Part shown: one piece after another, positions 8,405 through 17,598 of the stretch
Position numbering within the stretch: position 1 is the first letter of the stretch
How the letters are laid out: every line of letters starts with the position of its first letter
DNA from: Mycolicibacterium neworleansense
Lineage (GTDB): Bacteria; Actinomycetota; Actinomycetes; Mycobacteriales; Mycobacteriaceae
Direction of reading: 5' to 3'
DNA length: 64,000 nucleotides
Assembly: GCF_001245615.1 (NCBI RefSeq)
Contig: NZ_CWKH01000001.1
Coordinates: 2,356,001-2,420,000, forward strand
Program-made: the position numbers and the translations under genes
The notes under the pieces: model-generated
Database searches by the model: none
Told to the model about the DNA's origin: nothing
The model's input: only the letters and a program-made list of their open reading frames with translations

Positions 8405-8869
8405 CTACAGCTCTTCGGCCCACAACCGCTCGGTGAGGTCCTGGAACGTCGCCAACGCCACCGGATCGTCGCCGCGCAGCAGCGCCGACTTGCTCATCCG
8501 CGCCCGCACGATCGAACCGTCGTGATGGACGAGGTCGACCAGCAGTCCGGCGTGGGCCCGCATCACCGACACCGCCGACTCGTCGGCCGGCAGCGAGTGG
8601 AACACCTCAGCAAACTGCATGCTCTTGACCGCTTCGGTGTCGCGGCCCACCATCTCGCCGAACGCGGTGTTGGCGAAGAGGATCGTCCCGTCTTCGGAGA
8701 TCGCCAACACCGGCACCGGGAACCGCTCCAGCACCACCAGCGCTGGAAGGTTCTGCAGCAGGGCCATCGGAGATTGGGGGTCCTGACCGCTCTGGCGACG
8801 CTCCACGAGTCGATTATCGCCTGCGACCAGGGCCGGTGCCACCACCGCCCAGCAACGGGCGGCGGGCAC
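8405..8869 (-). CDS. PAS-domain protein
   Basis: About 154 residues with one PAS fold at about residues 45-150: VVLERFPVPVLAISEDGTIL, FANTAFGEMVGRD, then VHHDGSIVRARMSKSALLRG and ATFQDLTERL. The end FQDLTER is a typical PAS border, yet no output domain (kinase, GGDEF, HTH) follows, so this is a stand-alone sensor or binding module. The start is uncertain: GTG at 8869 has AGGAACGG upstream, while GTG at 8807 would give VERRQSGQDPQ. It is convergent with the second TetR gene and divergent from the acyl-CoA dehydrogenase pair. Confidence 0.75.
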   Translation of the reverse strand: MPAARCWAVVAPALVAGDNRLVERRQSGQDPQSPMALLQNLPALVVLERFPVPVLAISEDGTILFANTAFGEMVGRDTEAVKSMQFAEVFHSLPADESAVSVMRAHAGLLVDLVHHDGSIVRARMSKSALLRGDDPVALATFQDLTERLWAEEL

Positions 8870-8966
8870 AGATCCGTTCCTGGCCGACGCACCGAATCCG
8901 GGGTGGCGTACGCCACTTGACTAACTAGGTTTACTCTGTGAGCGACACCAGCAGACAGGGGCAGGC

Positions 8967-10199
8967 ATGGACCTGAAGTGGTCGACGAGCGACCAGGAAT
9001 TCCGCGAAGAGGTTCGCGACTTTCTCGCCAAGAATCTGACTCCCGAACTCCGGCAGGCCGGCCGGCTGATGACCAGCGTGTATGCCGATCACGAGGCCAG
9101 CATGGCGTGGCAGAAGATCCTGCACGAGCGCGGCTGGGCCGCCCCGGCCTGGCCGGTGGAACACGGCGGGTGCGACTGGAGCCTCACCCAGCACTACATC
9201 TTCAGCCGCGAATCGACGTTGGCCGGCGCCCCGTCGCTGTCCCCCATGGGCATCCGCATGGTGGCGCACGCGATCATCAAGTTCGGCACGCAGGCCCAGA
9301 AGGACTACTTCCTGCCCGGAATCCTGACCGGCGAGGTGTTCTTCTGCCAGGGCTACTCCGAGCCCGAGGCAGGCTCGGACCTGGCCGCGTTGTCGATGGC
9401 GGCCGTCTCAGACGGAAACGACCTGGTGTGCACCGGCAGCAAGATCTGGACCACCCACGCCCAGGAAGCCAACTGGATGTTCGCGCTGGTGCGCACCACC
9501 CGCGGCGCCAAGAAGCAGCAGGGCATCACGTTCGTGTTGATCGACATGACCTCCCCCGGCATCGAAATCCGCCCGCTGGTGATGACCTCCGGCGAAGAGG
9601 TCCAGAATCAGGTCTTCTTCGACGAGGTCCGGGTACCGAAGTCCAATGTGATCGGCACCATCGACGACGGCTGGACCGTGGCCAAGTATCTGCTGGAATT
9701 CGAACGCGGCGGCGGCGCCAACGCCCCGGCCCTGCAGGTGCTGGGTGACGAAATCGCAACGGTCGCCACCGATATGCCCGGCCCCAACGGTGGCCGGCTG
9801 ATCGATGACCCGGCCTTCAGCCGCAGGCTCGCCGATGCTCGCATCCGCACCGACGTGCTGGAAATCCTGGAGTACCAGGTACTGGCCGCGGTGGCCGAGG
9901 GCGGCCATCCGGGAACGGCGTCGTCGATGCTCAAGATCCTGAGCACCGAGCTGAGCCAGACGCTGACCGAGCTGTCCATGGAGGCCGCGGGTCCGCTCGC
10001 CCGCGCCTACCAGCCGCACGCCACGTTCCCGGGCGGCCCGGTGGCCGAATACGAACCGCCCGCCGACGGCTATCACAGCGGCGAGCCGTGGCAGGCCGTC
10101 GCCCCGCTGCGCTACTTCAACGACCGGGCCGGCTCGATCTATGCCGGCAGCAACGAAATTCAGCGAAACATCCTCGCCAAGGCAGAACTGGGGCTCTAG
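8967..10199 (+). CDS. Acyl-CoA dehydrogenase, first subunit of a pair
   Basis: 410 residues. It oxidises acyl-CoA thioesters at C2-C3 using FAD. The family signatures are CQGYSEPEAGSDLAALSMAA (substrate/FAD segment near residue 130), KIWTTHAQEANWMFALVRT, and near the C-terminus GSIYAGSNEIQRNILAK. It ends one base before the next acyl-CoA dehydrogenase gene. Adjacent unequal fadE genes in actinobacteria often encode alpha2-beta2 heterotetramers, as in cholesterol side-chain degradation. The substrate is not evident; neighbouring catabolic genes suggest a branched, cyclic or xenobiotic acyl-CoA. Confidence 0.92.
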   Translation: MDLKWSTSDQEFREEVRDFLAKNLTPELRQAGRLMTSVYADHEASMAWQKILHERGWAAPAWPVEHGGCDWSLTQHYIFSRESTLAGAPSLSPMGIRMVAHAIIKFGTQAQKDYFLPGILTGEVFFCQGYSEPEAGSDLAALSMAAVSDGNDLVCTGSKIWTTHAQEANWMFALVRTTRGAKKQQGITFVLIDMTSPGIEIRPLVMTSGEEVQNQVFFDEVRVPKSNVIGTIDDGWTVAKYLLEFERGGGANAPALQVLGDEIATVATDMPGPNGGRLIDDPAFSRRLADARIRTDVLEILEYQVLAAVAEGGHPGTASSMLKILSTELSQTLTELSMEAAGPLARAYQPHATFPGGPVAEYEPPADGYHSGEPWQAVAPLRYFNDRAGSIYAGSNEIQRNILAKAELGL

Positions 10200-11342
10200 A
10201 TGGACTTCAACCTGACCAACGAACAGGAACTGCTGCGCGACGGGCTGACCAAGTTCCTGGCCAGCCGCTATGACCTGGCATCAAGCCGCGCCGCGGCCAA
10301 GACCGGTCCCGGCTGGCAACCCGAGATCTGGCGCGGCTTCGCCGACGAACTCGGCATCCTCGGCGCCACCCTGCCCGAGGAGGCCGGTGGCATCGGCGGC
10401 GGACCGGTCGAAACCATGGTCATCGCCGAGGCATTGGGCCACGCCCTGGTGATCGAGCCGTTCGTCGACACCGTGGTGGTTGCCGGTGGTCTGTTGCACC
10501 GGTCGGGCGACGCGGATGCTGCTGCGCTGCTTGAGCAGATCGTCGCCGGTTCAGCCGTTGTCGCATTGGCGGCCACCGAGCCGACCTCCGGGGACAACTG
10601 GCGCGACGTGTCCACTACGGCGCGACGCGAGGGCGACGAGTGGATCCTCAACGGCTCCAAGGTGATGGCCGTCAGCGCACCGCTGGCCGGCCACCTGCTG
10701 GTGACCGCGCGTACCTCGGGGGAACGCGCCGACGCCGACGGAATCTCTCTGTTTCTCGTCGACATCGCGTCGTTGTCACAGGGATTCACCGCGCACACCT
10801 ACCGCACGGTGGACGACCGCAGGGCATCGGACCTCATGTTCACCGATGTGCGGCTGCCGGCCGGCGCGTTGTTGGGCGCCGAGGGCCAGGCGTGGCCCTC
10901 ACTGGAGTCGGCTCGTGACGAGGGGGCGGCGGCGGTATGCGCCGAAGCCGTGGGCGGTATGCGCAAGGTGCTGGCCGACACGGTCGAGTACTGCAAACAA
11001 CGCCAGCAGTTCGGCCTGCCCATCGGCAGCTTCCAGGCCTTGCAGCACCGGATGGTCGACATGCACATGGAGGTCGAACAGGCCTCGGCGGCGGTCTATC
11101 TCGCCGTGCTGAACCTCGACGCCGAACCCGCACAGCGCGCCAAGGCGGTATCGGCGGCCAAGGCCACGATCGGCCGCGCGGCGCGGTTCGTCGGGCAGAA
11201 CGCGGTGCAGCTGCACGGCGGTATGGGCATGACGGAAGAACTGGCGATCGGTCACTACTTCAAGCGGCTCACCGCGGTCCAGTACGAGTTCGGCTCAACC
11301 GATTACCACGTCAGCCGGTACGCGGAGCTGACCCGGGCCTGA
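10200..11342 (+). CDS. Acyl-CoA dehydrogenase, second subunit of a pair
   Basis: 380 residues starting at the ATG right after the stop of the first dehydrogenase, so translation is probably coupled. The N-terminal helical domain begins MDFNLTNEQELLRDGLTKFL. The middle domain has ALAATEPTSGDNWRDVSTTA and LNGSKVMAVSAPLAGHLLV, and the C-terminal domain has YCKQRQQFGLPIGSFQALQH and VQLHGGMGMTEELAIGHYFK. The more divergent N-terminal and middle parts compared with the first subunit fit a heteromeric enzyme in which each chain supplies part of the FAD/substrate site. Transcription ends at the hairpin just downstream. Confidence 0.92.
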   Translation: MDFNLTNEQELLRDGLTKFLASRYDLASSRAAAKTGPGWQPEIWRGFADELGILGATLPEEAGGIGGGPVETMVIAEALGHALVIEPFVDTVVVAGGLLHRSGDADAAALLEQIVAGSAVVALAATEPTSGDNWRDVSTTARREGDEWILNGSKVMAVSAPLAGHLLVTARTSGERADADGISLFLVDIASLSQGFTAHTYRTVDDRRASDLMFTDVRLPAGALLGAEGQAWPSLESARDEGAAAVCAEAVGGMRKVLADTVEYCKQRQQFGLPIGSFQALQHRMVDMHMEVEQASAAVYLAVLNLDAEPAQRAKAVSAAKATIGRAARFVGQNAVQLHGGMGMTEELAIGHYFKRLTAVQYEFGSTDYHVSRYAELTRA

Positions 11343-11366
11343 GAGCTGCACCGCTACTTCACCGAG

Positions 11367-11414
11367 ACTGAAGCCAGGGACAAACTGATCGCTGATCCTG
11401 TCCCTGGCTTCAGT
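11367..11414. terminator. Hairpin between convergent genes, probable bidirectional terminator
   Basis: A perfect 16-base inverted repeat: ACTGAAGCCAGGGACA at 11367-11382 and its complement at 11399-11414, separated by 16 bases. It lies between the stop of the acyl-CoA dehydrogenase gene (11342) and the stop of the convergent amidohydrolase gene (11443). The downstream T-run is weak, as is common in mycobacteria. Confidence 0.8.
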
Positions 11415-11442
11415 TTCGCTGTTCTTCGGTGCTGCAGACGCA

Positions 11443-12474
11443 CTACTTGGTGCTGATGAGGCGGGCCACGCCCCGCATCACCGCCCGGGTGGCCTGATGC
11501 CGCACCTGATCCAACGGTGACGGGGCTGGTGGCGCCGGTGCAGTACCCAGCCGCGGGAACAGCGCCAGCGCATTGTTGCGATTGATCGCCTGGCGCGCAC
11601 CGGCATCGAGGCCGTCGTAGGTGTCCAAGCCCGCCGCGAACAGCTGACTGGCCGCCAGCGGAGCGAACGGCCAATCGGAACCGAAGGTGATGTGACCGGG
11701 CTGGGCGAACGCCAGCAGGGTGGGCAGTGCCGCGGCGCTCGACGACAACGCGGTGTCGAAGTAGAAGCTCGCAAAGTCGTCGAGGATGTCAGCCGGGCTG
11801 CGTCCGGTGTCCCCCATGATGGCCACCGCCATGCGGTGCGAGGCATACGGAACAAATCCGCCGGCATGACTCAGGATGAACTTGATGTTCGGGTAGTTGT
11901 GCCGTATCCCGTTGCGCACCAACAAGTATGCCGCCCGAGTGGTGTCGAGCAGGAAGTCGGTGGCGAACGGCACCACGCCGGGCACCGTGGGCCCGGGCAG
12001 TTCGGCCGGATGGATGAACACCACGGCCGAGCGCGCATCCAGCGCGGCCCACAGCTCGTCCTGGCCATCCTGTCCCAGGTAGGTCCCGGCGTGGTTGGCC
12101 AGAAGGACGACGCCGTCGGCGTTCAGTTCGTCGAGGGCGCGCACCGACTCGCCGACCGCGGCATCCACGTGGGGCATCGGCACGGTGGCGAAGAACCCGA
12201 ACCGGTCCGGCTGAGATGCCACCAGATCGGCGCTGAAGTCGTTGACGTCGGCGGCCAGTGCGACGGCATCGGCCGGGTTCGGCAGGAATGTGGTGCCCGG
12301 CGCCGAGACCGACAGCACCGCGGTGGCGATGCCGAGTTCGGCCATGGTCTGCAACGAGCCCTCCGGGCTCCATTCCGGTAGTGCCCGCCCACCGGCATCC
12401 CCGATCCCCGCCTTCTGCAACGCCTCTCGATAGCCTGGCGGAAGCATGTGGTGGTGGGTATCGATTCGGTTCAT
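11443..12474 (-). CDS. Amidohydrolase of the ACMSD-like (amidohydrolase_2) family
   Basis: 343 residues. The N-terminal NRIDTHHHM gives the metal pair HxH, VFIHPAELPGP and FILSHAGGFVPY supply further His ligands, and FGSDWPFAP carries the metal Asp. Relatives include aminocarboxymuconate-semialdehyde and resorcylate decarboxylases as well as hydrolases. I chose the ATG at 12474 because GGAAGG lies 6 bases before it; an in-frame ATG at 12480 touches that site. It is the last gene of the minus-strand arm of a meta-cleavage cluster (12 bases after the dioxygenase gene), so it probably decarboxylates or hydrolyses a ring-cleavage intermediate or starting compound. Confidence 0.85.
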   Translation of the reverse strand: MNRIDTHHHMLPPGYREALQKAGIGDAGGRALPEWSPEGSLQTMAELGIATAVLSVSAPGTTFLPNPADAVALAADVNDFSADLVASQPDRFGFFATVPMPHVDAAVGESVRALDELNADGVVLLANHAGTYLGQDGQDELWAALDARSAVVFIHPAELPGPTVPGVVPFATDFLLDTTRAAYLLVRNGIRHNYPNIKFILSHAGGFVPYASHRMAVAIMGDTGRSPADILDDFASFYFDTALSSSAAALPTLLAFAQPGHITFGSDWPFAPLAASQLFAAGLDTYDGLDAGARQAINRNNALALFPRLGTAPAPPAPSPLDQVRHQATRAVMRGVARLISTK

Positions 12475-12486
12475 GGTCATCCTTCC

Positions 12487-13488
12487 TCAGCTGTCGGCAA
12501 TGCCGGCTCCTGACAGCGCTGCGACGCTGTCCTCGCGCCTCAGCACCGAGCGAACACCGGCCTTGAACTGGGCGAGCTTGTCGATCACCGTCTGCCCTTC
12601 CGGCGTGTGGCCCCAAATGCTGATGCCCTGGTGGGTGCTGGGCTCCCAGGTCGTCTCGTCGACGACCAGCGGGTTCCACCCCACCTCCCATTCAAACCCC
12701 GATGGGGTCATCGCGTAATACGACAATTCGCGGTCGTTGGTATGTTGCCCTACCCCCAACGCCATGCCGAACCCGAGCTGCTTGATGCGTTGGTATGACG
12801 CCGTCATGTCATCGAGATCGTTCACCTGAATGTTGAGGTGCTGGATTCGGGTGCGGATCGGGTTGACGGGCAGGCGGTTCACCGAGGCGATGGCCACCGA
12901 GTGGTGCCGCTGGTTGACCCGAAGGAACCGGATCTTGACCTTGACGCCGCTGATCGTCTCGTCGATGAAATCGGATAGCCGTGCGTCGAACACGGTGTTG
13001 TAGTAACCCCGCATCTGCTGCGGCTTCTTCGTGGTGATCGCGACGTGCCCGATGCCGAAGTCACCCGTCACAAACCCGCCACGCACGGTCAGCTGCAGCG
13101 GCGCGACGGCGGGCTCGGCACGCACGAAGATCTCCTGCGCCAACCCATTCGGCCCCGGGAACCGCACCAGCCGCTCGACCCCGCGCAGCGCGGCTTCCTC
13201 CTCGCTTCCCTCGGCGACCGGTACACCGTGCCTCACCACGCGGCCGACGATGTCGTCGAACGTGGCGTGGTCGTCGAGCTGCCAGCCGAGTGCCGTGACA
13301 TCCTCGGCCGGTCCGCGTTGCAGCAAGAAGCGGCATTCGTGGTCGTCGAGCCGGAACCGAAGGACATCGGGCAGCGCCTCGTCAACGTGCATGCCTACGC
13401 CATCGCGGCCGAACCGACGCCAGTCACCGAACTTTTCGGTTTCGATGACGACATAGCCCAAGTGGACATTGCCGAACACGCTAGACAT
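12487..13488 (-). CDS. Type I extradiol ring-cleavage dioxygenase
   Basis: 333 residues, two vicinal-oxygen-chelate modules. The iron ligands are readable in the second module: H148 (FGIGHVAI), H217 (RIQHLNI) and E268 (GFEWEVGW); H195 in the RHHSVAI motif is the acid-base residue of BphC-type enzymes. The first module (about 8-125) is the degenerate one usual for the family, and the C-terminal tail of about 40 residues is longer than in BphC. It cleaves a catechol next to the two hydroxyls with O2. Its start overlaps the 3' end of the hydrolase gene by 8 bases, so hydroxylase, hydrolase and dioxygenase form one operon. Confidence 0.92.
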   Translation of the reverse strand: MSSVFGNVHLGYVVIETEKFGDWRRFGRDGVGMHVDEALPDVLRFRLDDHECRFLLQRGPAEDVTALGWQLDDHATFDDIVGRVVRHGVPVAEGSEEEAALRGVERLVRFPGPNGLAQEIFVRAEPAVAPLQLTVRGGFVTGDFGIGHVAITTKKPQQMRGYYNTVFDARLSDFIDETISGVKVKIRFLRVNQRHHSVAIASVNRLPVNPIRTRIQHLNIQVNDLDDMTASYQRIKQLGFGMALGVGQHTNDRELSYYAMTPSGFEWEVGWNPLVVDETTWEPSTHQGISIWGHTPEGQTVIDKLAQFKAGVRSVLRREDSVAALSGAGIADS

Positions 13489-14356
13489 GAGCGAGCTTCG
13501 AGTTCTGCCCGAGGAACTCGGACACGATTTGATTGAACAGATCGGAGCGTTCCCACTGCATCCAGTGGCCGGTGTGCGAGGTCATCACCAGTTCGGCATT
13601 GGGCATGGCGTTGAGCAGCATCGGGCCACCGGCCGGCCGGTTCACCTTGTCGTCGCGGCCCCACAGGATCAAGGTGGGCGTCTGCAGGTTCTTGAGTCGG
13701 CTGTCGCGGGTAAGGTCCATGCGCCACAGCGTGCGCAACGCTTTCGGTCCCGACGGCCGGGTCAACGGTGGATCGGCCACCACCTCCGGATCGATGGACG
13801 CCTGGTATCGCAGGTCGATCAGATCCTCTGGCACCGAATTACCGTCGTATACCAGGTAATTGCGAATGAAGGCGGTCAGCTTCTCGCGACTGGGCCCGTC
13901 GCCGGTGTAGTAGGACAGCAGGTTGTTCAGACCCGCGGTCGGCAGACCCCTGGTGGTCCCGATCCCGCCCGGCCCCATCAGCACAAGCTTGTCCACCCGC
14001 TGGGGAGTGTCCAGCGCAAGCCGTAAGGCCGCGGCGCCACCGTACGAGTTACCGATCAGATGCGCGGTCTCCACACCCAACTCATCGAGCAGCCCGCGGA
14101 GCATGTCAGCCAGGAATCCGAAGGGATCGTCCTTGTCAACTCCCTTCGTCGAGCGGCCGTAGCCGGGCATATCCGGCACGATGACCCGGAAATGTGCGGC
14201 GAGCGCGTCGATGTTGCGTCCGTAGTTGGACACTCCGGAGGCTCCCGGCCCGCCGCCGTGGAGCATCACCACGACAGGCCCGACACCCGCTTCGGCGTAG
14301 AAGATCGAGCGGCCCGCGACGGTGACGGTGTGTTCGGCAAGTTCGGTGGTGGTCAT
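13481..14356 (-). CDS. Meta-cleavage product C-C hydrolase (BphD/HsaD-like alpha/beta hydrolase)
   Basis: 291 residues from the ATG at 14356. It splits the ring-opened vinylogous 1,5-diketone into a dienoate and a carboxylic acid. The catalytic triad is visible: S104 in GNSYGG, Asp near 235 in WGRDDKV, H264 in HTGHW. The oxyanion region HGGGPGASG (about 33-41) is the hallmark of this hydrolase class. A longer frame continues upstream to 14635 but lies inside the hydroxylase gene. Its start overlaps the hydroxylase stop by 4 bases. The cluster context (hydroxylase, extradiol dioxygenase) supports this role over a generic esterase. Confidence 0.92.
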   Translation of the reverse strand: MTTTELAEHTVTVAGRSIFYAEAGVGPVVVMLHGGGPGASGVSNYGRNIDALAAHFRVIVPDMPGYGRSTKGVDKDDPFGFLADMLRGLLDELGVETAHLIGNSYGGAAALRLALDTPQRVDKLVLMGPGGIGTTRGLPTAGLNNLLSYYTGDGPSREKLTAFIRNYLVYDGNSVPEDLIDLRYQASIDPEVVADPPLTRPSGPKALRTLWRMDLTRDSRLKNLQTPTLILWGRDDKVNRPAGGPMLLNAMPNAELVMTSHTGHWMQWERSDLFNQIVSEFLGQNSKLAHV

Positions 14357-15945
14357 GCGTGGGCTCCAGTTCTGGTCGGTGCCAGCTCGTAGCCGGCCGG
14401 GGGTGCGGGCAACCGCTGACCGGATTCGGCTGCGGCGTAGATAAATCCGTCGGGGCGCAGCACGACCGCGGCAGCCTTCTTTCGTTGCAGCCAGGCGATG
14501 AGGGTGCCGTCGATGTCGCGCACCGCAGCGGGCCTCGCCACGTCCCGGGCACCACAGAGTGCGATCACGGGCGCTCCCAGATCCGCCCAGGCCGGTACGC
14601 CGTCCGGTATCGGTCCGATGTGGAGCAACGCCCATCGTCCGGCCACGACGTCATCGAGGCGACGCGTCGCGTCCGTGTCGTCGGTGACCCACGGCTGTGG
14701 GATCTGCCAGCCGACCGCGCGATTCCCGTTCCGGGTAAACAGCCCTGCGCCGTATCGGGCGTCCGGGATCCAGTAGAGCTTCTGCCCGCCGCGCAGCACG
14801 CCGGGAAGCTTGGTCAAGGCCCGTAGGGTGTGGTTGCGAACCGCGGCGGTCATCCGATTGCGCTCGGTGATCACCCGGCCGACGATGCAGGCACGGCGCG
14901 TTACTTCGACGACGTGCGGTTTGCGTTCGGCCTGATAGGAATCCAGGAGCGCGTCTGGCGCTCGGCCGGCCAGTACCGCGGCAATCTTCCAGCACAAATT
15001 GGCCGCATCGCGCACGCCGGCCGACATGCCCTGACCGATCCATGGCGGCATCGCGTGCGCGGCGTCGCCGGCCAGGAAGATGCGGCCCACGCGCCAGCGG
15101 TCGGCGACCCGGACATGGTGGCTGTAGACCACGGCCCGGAGGATCTCGACGTCGTCGGGTGTGATGCCCTGATCCTCCAGCACCTTCCAGATCTCGGGCT
15201 CAGTGACCAGTTTCTGTTCATCCTCGCCGGCACGGGCCGGATACTCCCAGCGGTGATGCCCCAGCGGTGTCGGGCAATCGACGGTAGGCCGATCCGGGTT
15301 GCAGTGGAACCTGAGCCGGTCGTGGGCGTCCCATTCCCGAAGCACCCTGGTGTCGATGACGATCCACCGTTCCGAGTAGGTGTTACCGGCGTACCCGATG
15401 CCCAACTGTCCACGCGTCGGGGAAGATCCGCCGTCGGCGGCGATGACATAGGCGGCCCGCACCCTCTTGAACGTGTCCGTGTGGAGGTCGGCCAGCATCA
15501 ACTCGACATGGTCAGGTTTGGCGAGCACACGTAGACATTCGTGCTCGAGTAGTACCTCGACGGTGTCGAAGCGCTCCACACCCTCGCGCAGGACATGGTC
15601 AACCGCGGGCTGGTAGAGGAACTGCTGGGGCGGGTGGCCCGAACCTCTTGCGGCGATCGTTGTTTCGATGAAGGGCACTCCGGCGGCGTCGACGAATGCC
15701 ACGGGGCGGTCGGGCAGCATGTCCTGTTGCAGTCGGTCGGCCAGGCCGACCGACTGCCAGATGCGCATGACCTCCTCGTCGGTGCTGATAGCCCGGGCCC
15801 TGGCGTACACATCTGGATCGCGCTCTATGACAAGCACTTTCAGGCCGAGCTGGCCGAGCAGATTGGCGGCGGTGGCACCCGTGGGCCCGTAGCCGATCAC
15901 CGCCACGTCGTAGAAGTCTGCGGTCACGGTGGCCTCTCTCGTCAT
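14353..15945 (-). CDS. FAD-dependent aromatic hydroxylase (MhpA/PheA-like)
   Basis: 530 residues, first gene of the minus-strand catabolic arm. The flavin monooxygenase signatures are in order: VAVIGYGPTGATAANLLG (FAD, near residue 13), IAADGGSSPTR (DG motif, near 170), FLAGDAAHAMPPWIGQGM (GD motif, near 290) and a thioredoxin-like C-terminal part. It probably hydroxylates a phenolic acid such as a 3-hydroxyphenylpropanoate-like compound to the catechol cut by the dioxygenase. The start is ATG at 15945 or the GTG seven codons later (MTADFYDV), which has AGAGG just upstream. It is divergent from the TetR gene across the operator pair at 15958-15993. Confidence 0.9.
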   Translation of the reverse strand: MTREATVTADFYDVAVIGYGPTGATAANLLGQLGLKVLVIERDPDVYARARAISTDEEVMRIWQSVGLADRLQQDMLPDRPVAFVDAAGVPFIETTIAARGSGHPPQQFLYQPAVDHVLREGVERFDTVEVLLEHECLRVLAKPDHVELMLADLHTDTFKRVRAAYVIAADGGSSPTRGQLGIGYAGNTYSERWIVIDTRVLREWDAHDRLRFHCNPDRPTVDCPTPLGHHRWEYPARAGEDEQKLVTEPEIWKVLEDQGITPDDVEILRAVVYSHHVRVADRWRVGRIFLAGDAAHAMPPWIGQGMSAGVRDAANLCWKIAAVLAGRAPDALLDSYQAERKPHVVEVTRRACIVGRVITERNRMTAAVRNHTLRALTKLPGVLRGGQKLYWIPDARYGAGLFTRNGNRAVGWQIPQPWVTDDTDATRRLDDVVAGRWALLHIGPIPDGVPAWADLGAPVIALCGARDVARPAAVRDIDGTLIAWLQRKKAAAVVLRPDGFIYAAAESGQRLPAPPAGYELAPTRTGAHA

Positions 15946-15957
15946 CGAGGGTTGTCC

Positions 15958-15973
15958 TGTAGTGATCGCTACG
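15958..15973. promoter_or_regulatory. Operator half of a tandem pair, upstream copy
   Basis: TGTAGTGATCGCTACG, an imperfect 16-base palindrome nearly identical to the perfect palindrome 20 bases further on. It lies 13 bases in front of the hydroxylase start, overlapping its likely promoter or leader. Probably bound by the TetR protein encoded at 16025. Inference from palindrome, spacing and position. Confidence 0.75.
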
Positions 15974-15977
15974 GTAA

Positions 15978-15993
15978 TGTAGTGATCACTACA
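15978..15993. promoter_or_regulatory. Operator half of a tandem pair, perfect palindrome
   Basis: TGTAGTGATCACTACA is a perfect 16-base palindrome 32 bases in front of the TetR start at 16025 and 33 bases in front of the hydroxylase start. With the copy at 15958 its period is exactly 20 bases, close to two helical turns, which would put two TetR dimers on one DNA face and repress both divergent arms. Confidence 0.8.
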
Positions 15994-16024
15994 GAGTCAA
16001 GACCGAACCGGACGGGAGTCCCAG

Positions 16025-16660
16025 ATGCCCGCTGATGAGCAGCCCAAGCCGCGCCGTCGCCGCCTCGACGGTGAGCAGTCGCGGGAACGGATCCTCGACG
16101 CCGCCACCGAGATCGCCGCCGAGCGCGGTTACGAAGGCACCAGCATCGCGCTGGTGAGCAAGAAGTGCGGGTTGCCGGCCAGCTCGATCTACTGGCACTT
16201 CACCGACAAGGACGACCTGATCGCGGCGGTGATCGAGCGCAGCTTCGGAACCTGGCTGGCGGCCTGGCAGGTGCCGACCGAAGGGTCCACCGACGATCGT
16301 GCGGTGAGCGTGGGGACGCAGGTGGCCAAGGCGTTGCTGGACTCCCCCGACTTCATCCGATTGGGTCTGATGCTGGCCCTTGAGCGACGTCCGGTCGAAC
16401 CCCGCGCCAGGGCGATGTTCCTCCAAGCGCGCGCCGAGGCGTTCCGCCAGTTGTCCGACACGATTCGGGACTGGACACCCGAACTCAGCGACGCCGACGT
16501 CCACCACCTGGCGACCTATGCGATCGCCGGCGCCGACGGCCTGTTCATCGCCAGGGAGATCGGTGGCGACTCGGTGGATCTGATCGCGCTCTTCGAGCTG
16601 CACGCTCAAAATCTCATCGAGGCGGCTCGTCGCCTGGTCAACAACCAGGACCGGCGATGA
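16025..16660 (+). CDS. TetR-family repressor of the meta-cleavage cluster
   Basis: 211 residues. The helix-turn-helix is at about residues 18-63 ([20 protein letters not shown], then [20 protein letters not shown]). The basic N-terminus ([13 protein letters not shown]) may add minor-groove contacts. The gene is divergent from the hydroxylase, and its stop overlaps the next start by 4 bases, so it heads an operon with the two lower-pathway enzymes. The operators directly in front make it the natural autoregulator and repressor of both arms, presumably released by an aromatic acid or its CoA or ring-cleavage product. The ligand is not inferable from sequence. Confidence 0.9.
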   Translation: MPADEQPKPRRRRLDGEQSRERILDAATEIAAERGYEGTSIALVSKKCGLPASSIYWHFTDKDDLIAAVIERSFGTWLAAWQVPTEGSTDDRAVSVGTQVAKALLDSPDFIRLGLMLALERRPVEPRARAMFLQARAEAFRQLSDTIRDWTPELSDADVHHLATYAIAGADGLFIAREIGGDSVDLIALFELHAQNLIEAARRLVNNQDRR

Positions 16661-17598
16661 GCCGCTATCCAGTTGCCATCATCGGCTCGGGCAACATCGG
16701 CACGGATCTGATGATCAAGATCCTGCGCAGCGACGGGCCACTGGCTGTGGCCGCTGTGGCCGGCATCGACGCGCAGTCCGACGGTCTGGCGCGCGCCGCC
16801 CGCCTCGGGGTTTCGACCACGGCCGACGGTATCGATGGACTGATCGCGATGCCCGAATTCAGCGACGTCAAACTGGTTTTCGACGCCACCTCAGCCGGAG
16901 CGCACCGCGTGAACTGGGCCAGGCTGGCTGAACACGGGGTTCGGATGATCGATCTCACGCCGGCCGCCCTCGGCCCGTACTGCGTGCCGGTCGTGAATCT
17001 CGAAGACCATCTCGAGGCTCCCAACCTCAACATGGTGACCTGTGGCGGTCAGGCCACCGTGCCGATCGTCGCGGCCGTCGCGCAATCGGGCATGGTGTCG
17101 TATGCCGAGATCATCTCGTCCATCTCGTCGCGGTCAGCAGGCCCCGGCACCCGTGCCAATATCGATGAGTTCATCGAAACCACTTCCGCCGCGCTGCAAA
17201 TCGTCGGTGGCGCGCAGCGAAGCAAGGCGGTGATGGTTCTCAACCCGGCGGACCCGCCGATCCTGATGCGCAACACCGTCTACTGCCTCGTCGACGGCGG
17301 CGCCGATCGGCACACGATCGAGACGGACATCGCGGCGGTGGCCGAGCGGGTCGGCAGCTATGTGCCGGGATACCGGCTCAAGCAGCGGGTGCAGTTCGAG
17401 ACGTTCAGTGCGGCACGGCCTCTCCATATCCCGGAGACCGGTGAGTTCACCGGTACGCGGGTGACCGTGATGCTCGAAGTCACCGGCGCCGCGCATTACC
17501 TGCCCGCCTATGCAGGCAACCTCGACATCATGACCTCGGCCGCAAAAACAACGGCCGAGCACATCGCCGCCTCCGAAAGCGCCATCACGCAATCATGA
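16657..17598 (+). CDS. Acetaldehyde dehydrogenase (acylating), MhpF/DmpF/HsaG type
   Basis: 313 residues. It converts acetaldehyde (or propanal) with CoA and NAD+ to acyl-CoA as the last step of the meta-cleavage pathway. It has NAD-binding [18 protein letters not shown] at the N-terminus, catalytic C129 in [10 protein letters not shown], and the family stretch [16 protein letters not shown]. It overlaps both neighbours by 4 bases. The downstream gene encodes the aldolase with which this enzyme forms a channelled complex in all characterised systems. M. smegmatis-type genomes also carry a cholesterol copy (hsaG), so this is a second, pathway-specific set. Confidence 0.94.
   Translation: MSRYPVAIIGSGNIGTDLMIKILRSDGPLAVAAVAGIDAQSDGLARAARLGVSTTADGIDGLIAMPEFSDVKLVFDATSAGAHRVNWARLAEHGVRMIDLTPAALGPYCVPVVNLEDHLEAPNLNMVTCGGQATVPIVAAVAQSGMVSYAEIISSISSRSAGPGTRANIDEFIETTSAALQIVGGAQRSKAVMVLNPADPPILMRNTVYCLVDGGADRHTIETDIAAVAERVGSYVPGYRLKQRVQFETFSAARPLHIPETGEFTGTRVTVMLEVTGAAHYLPAYAGNLDIMTSAAKTTAEHIAASESAITQS

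Noticed and set aside
8881..8966. KstR/KstR2-type operator before the acyl-CoA dehydrogenase pair
   Set aside because: The sequence ACTAACTAGGTTTACT is weakly symmetric but does not fit the KstR or KstR2 consensus.
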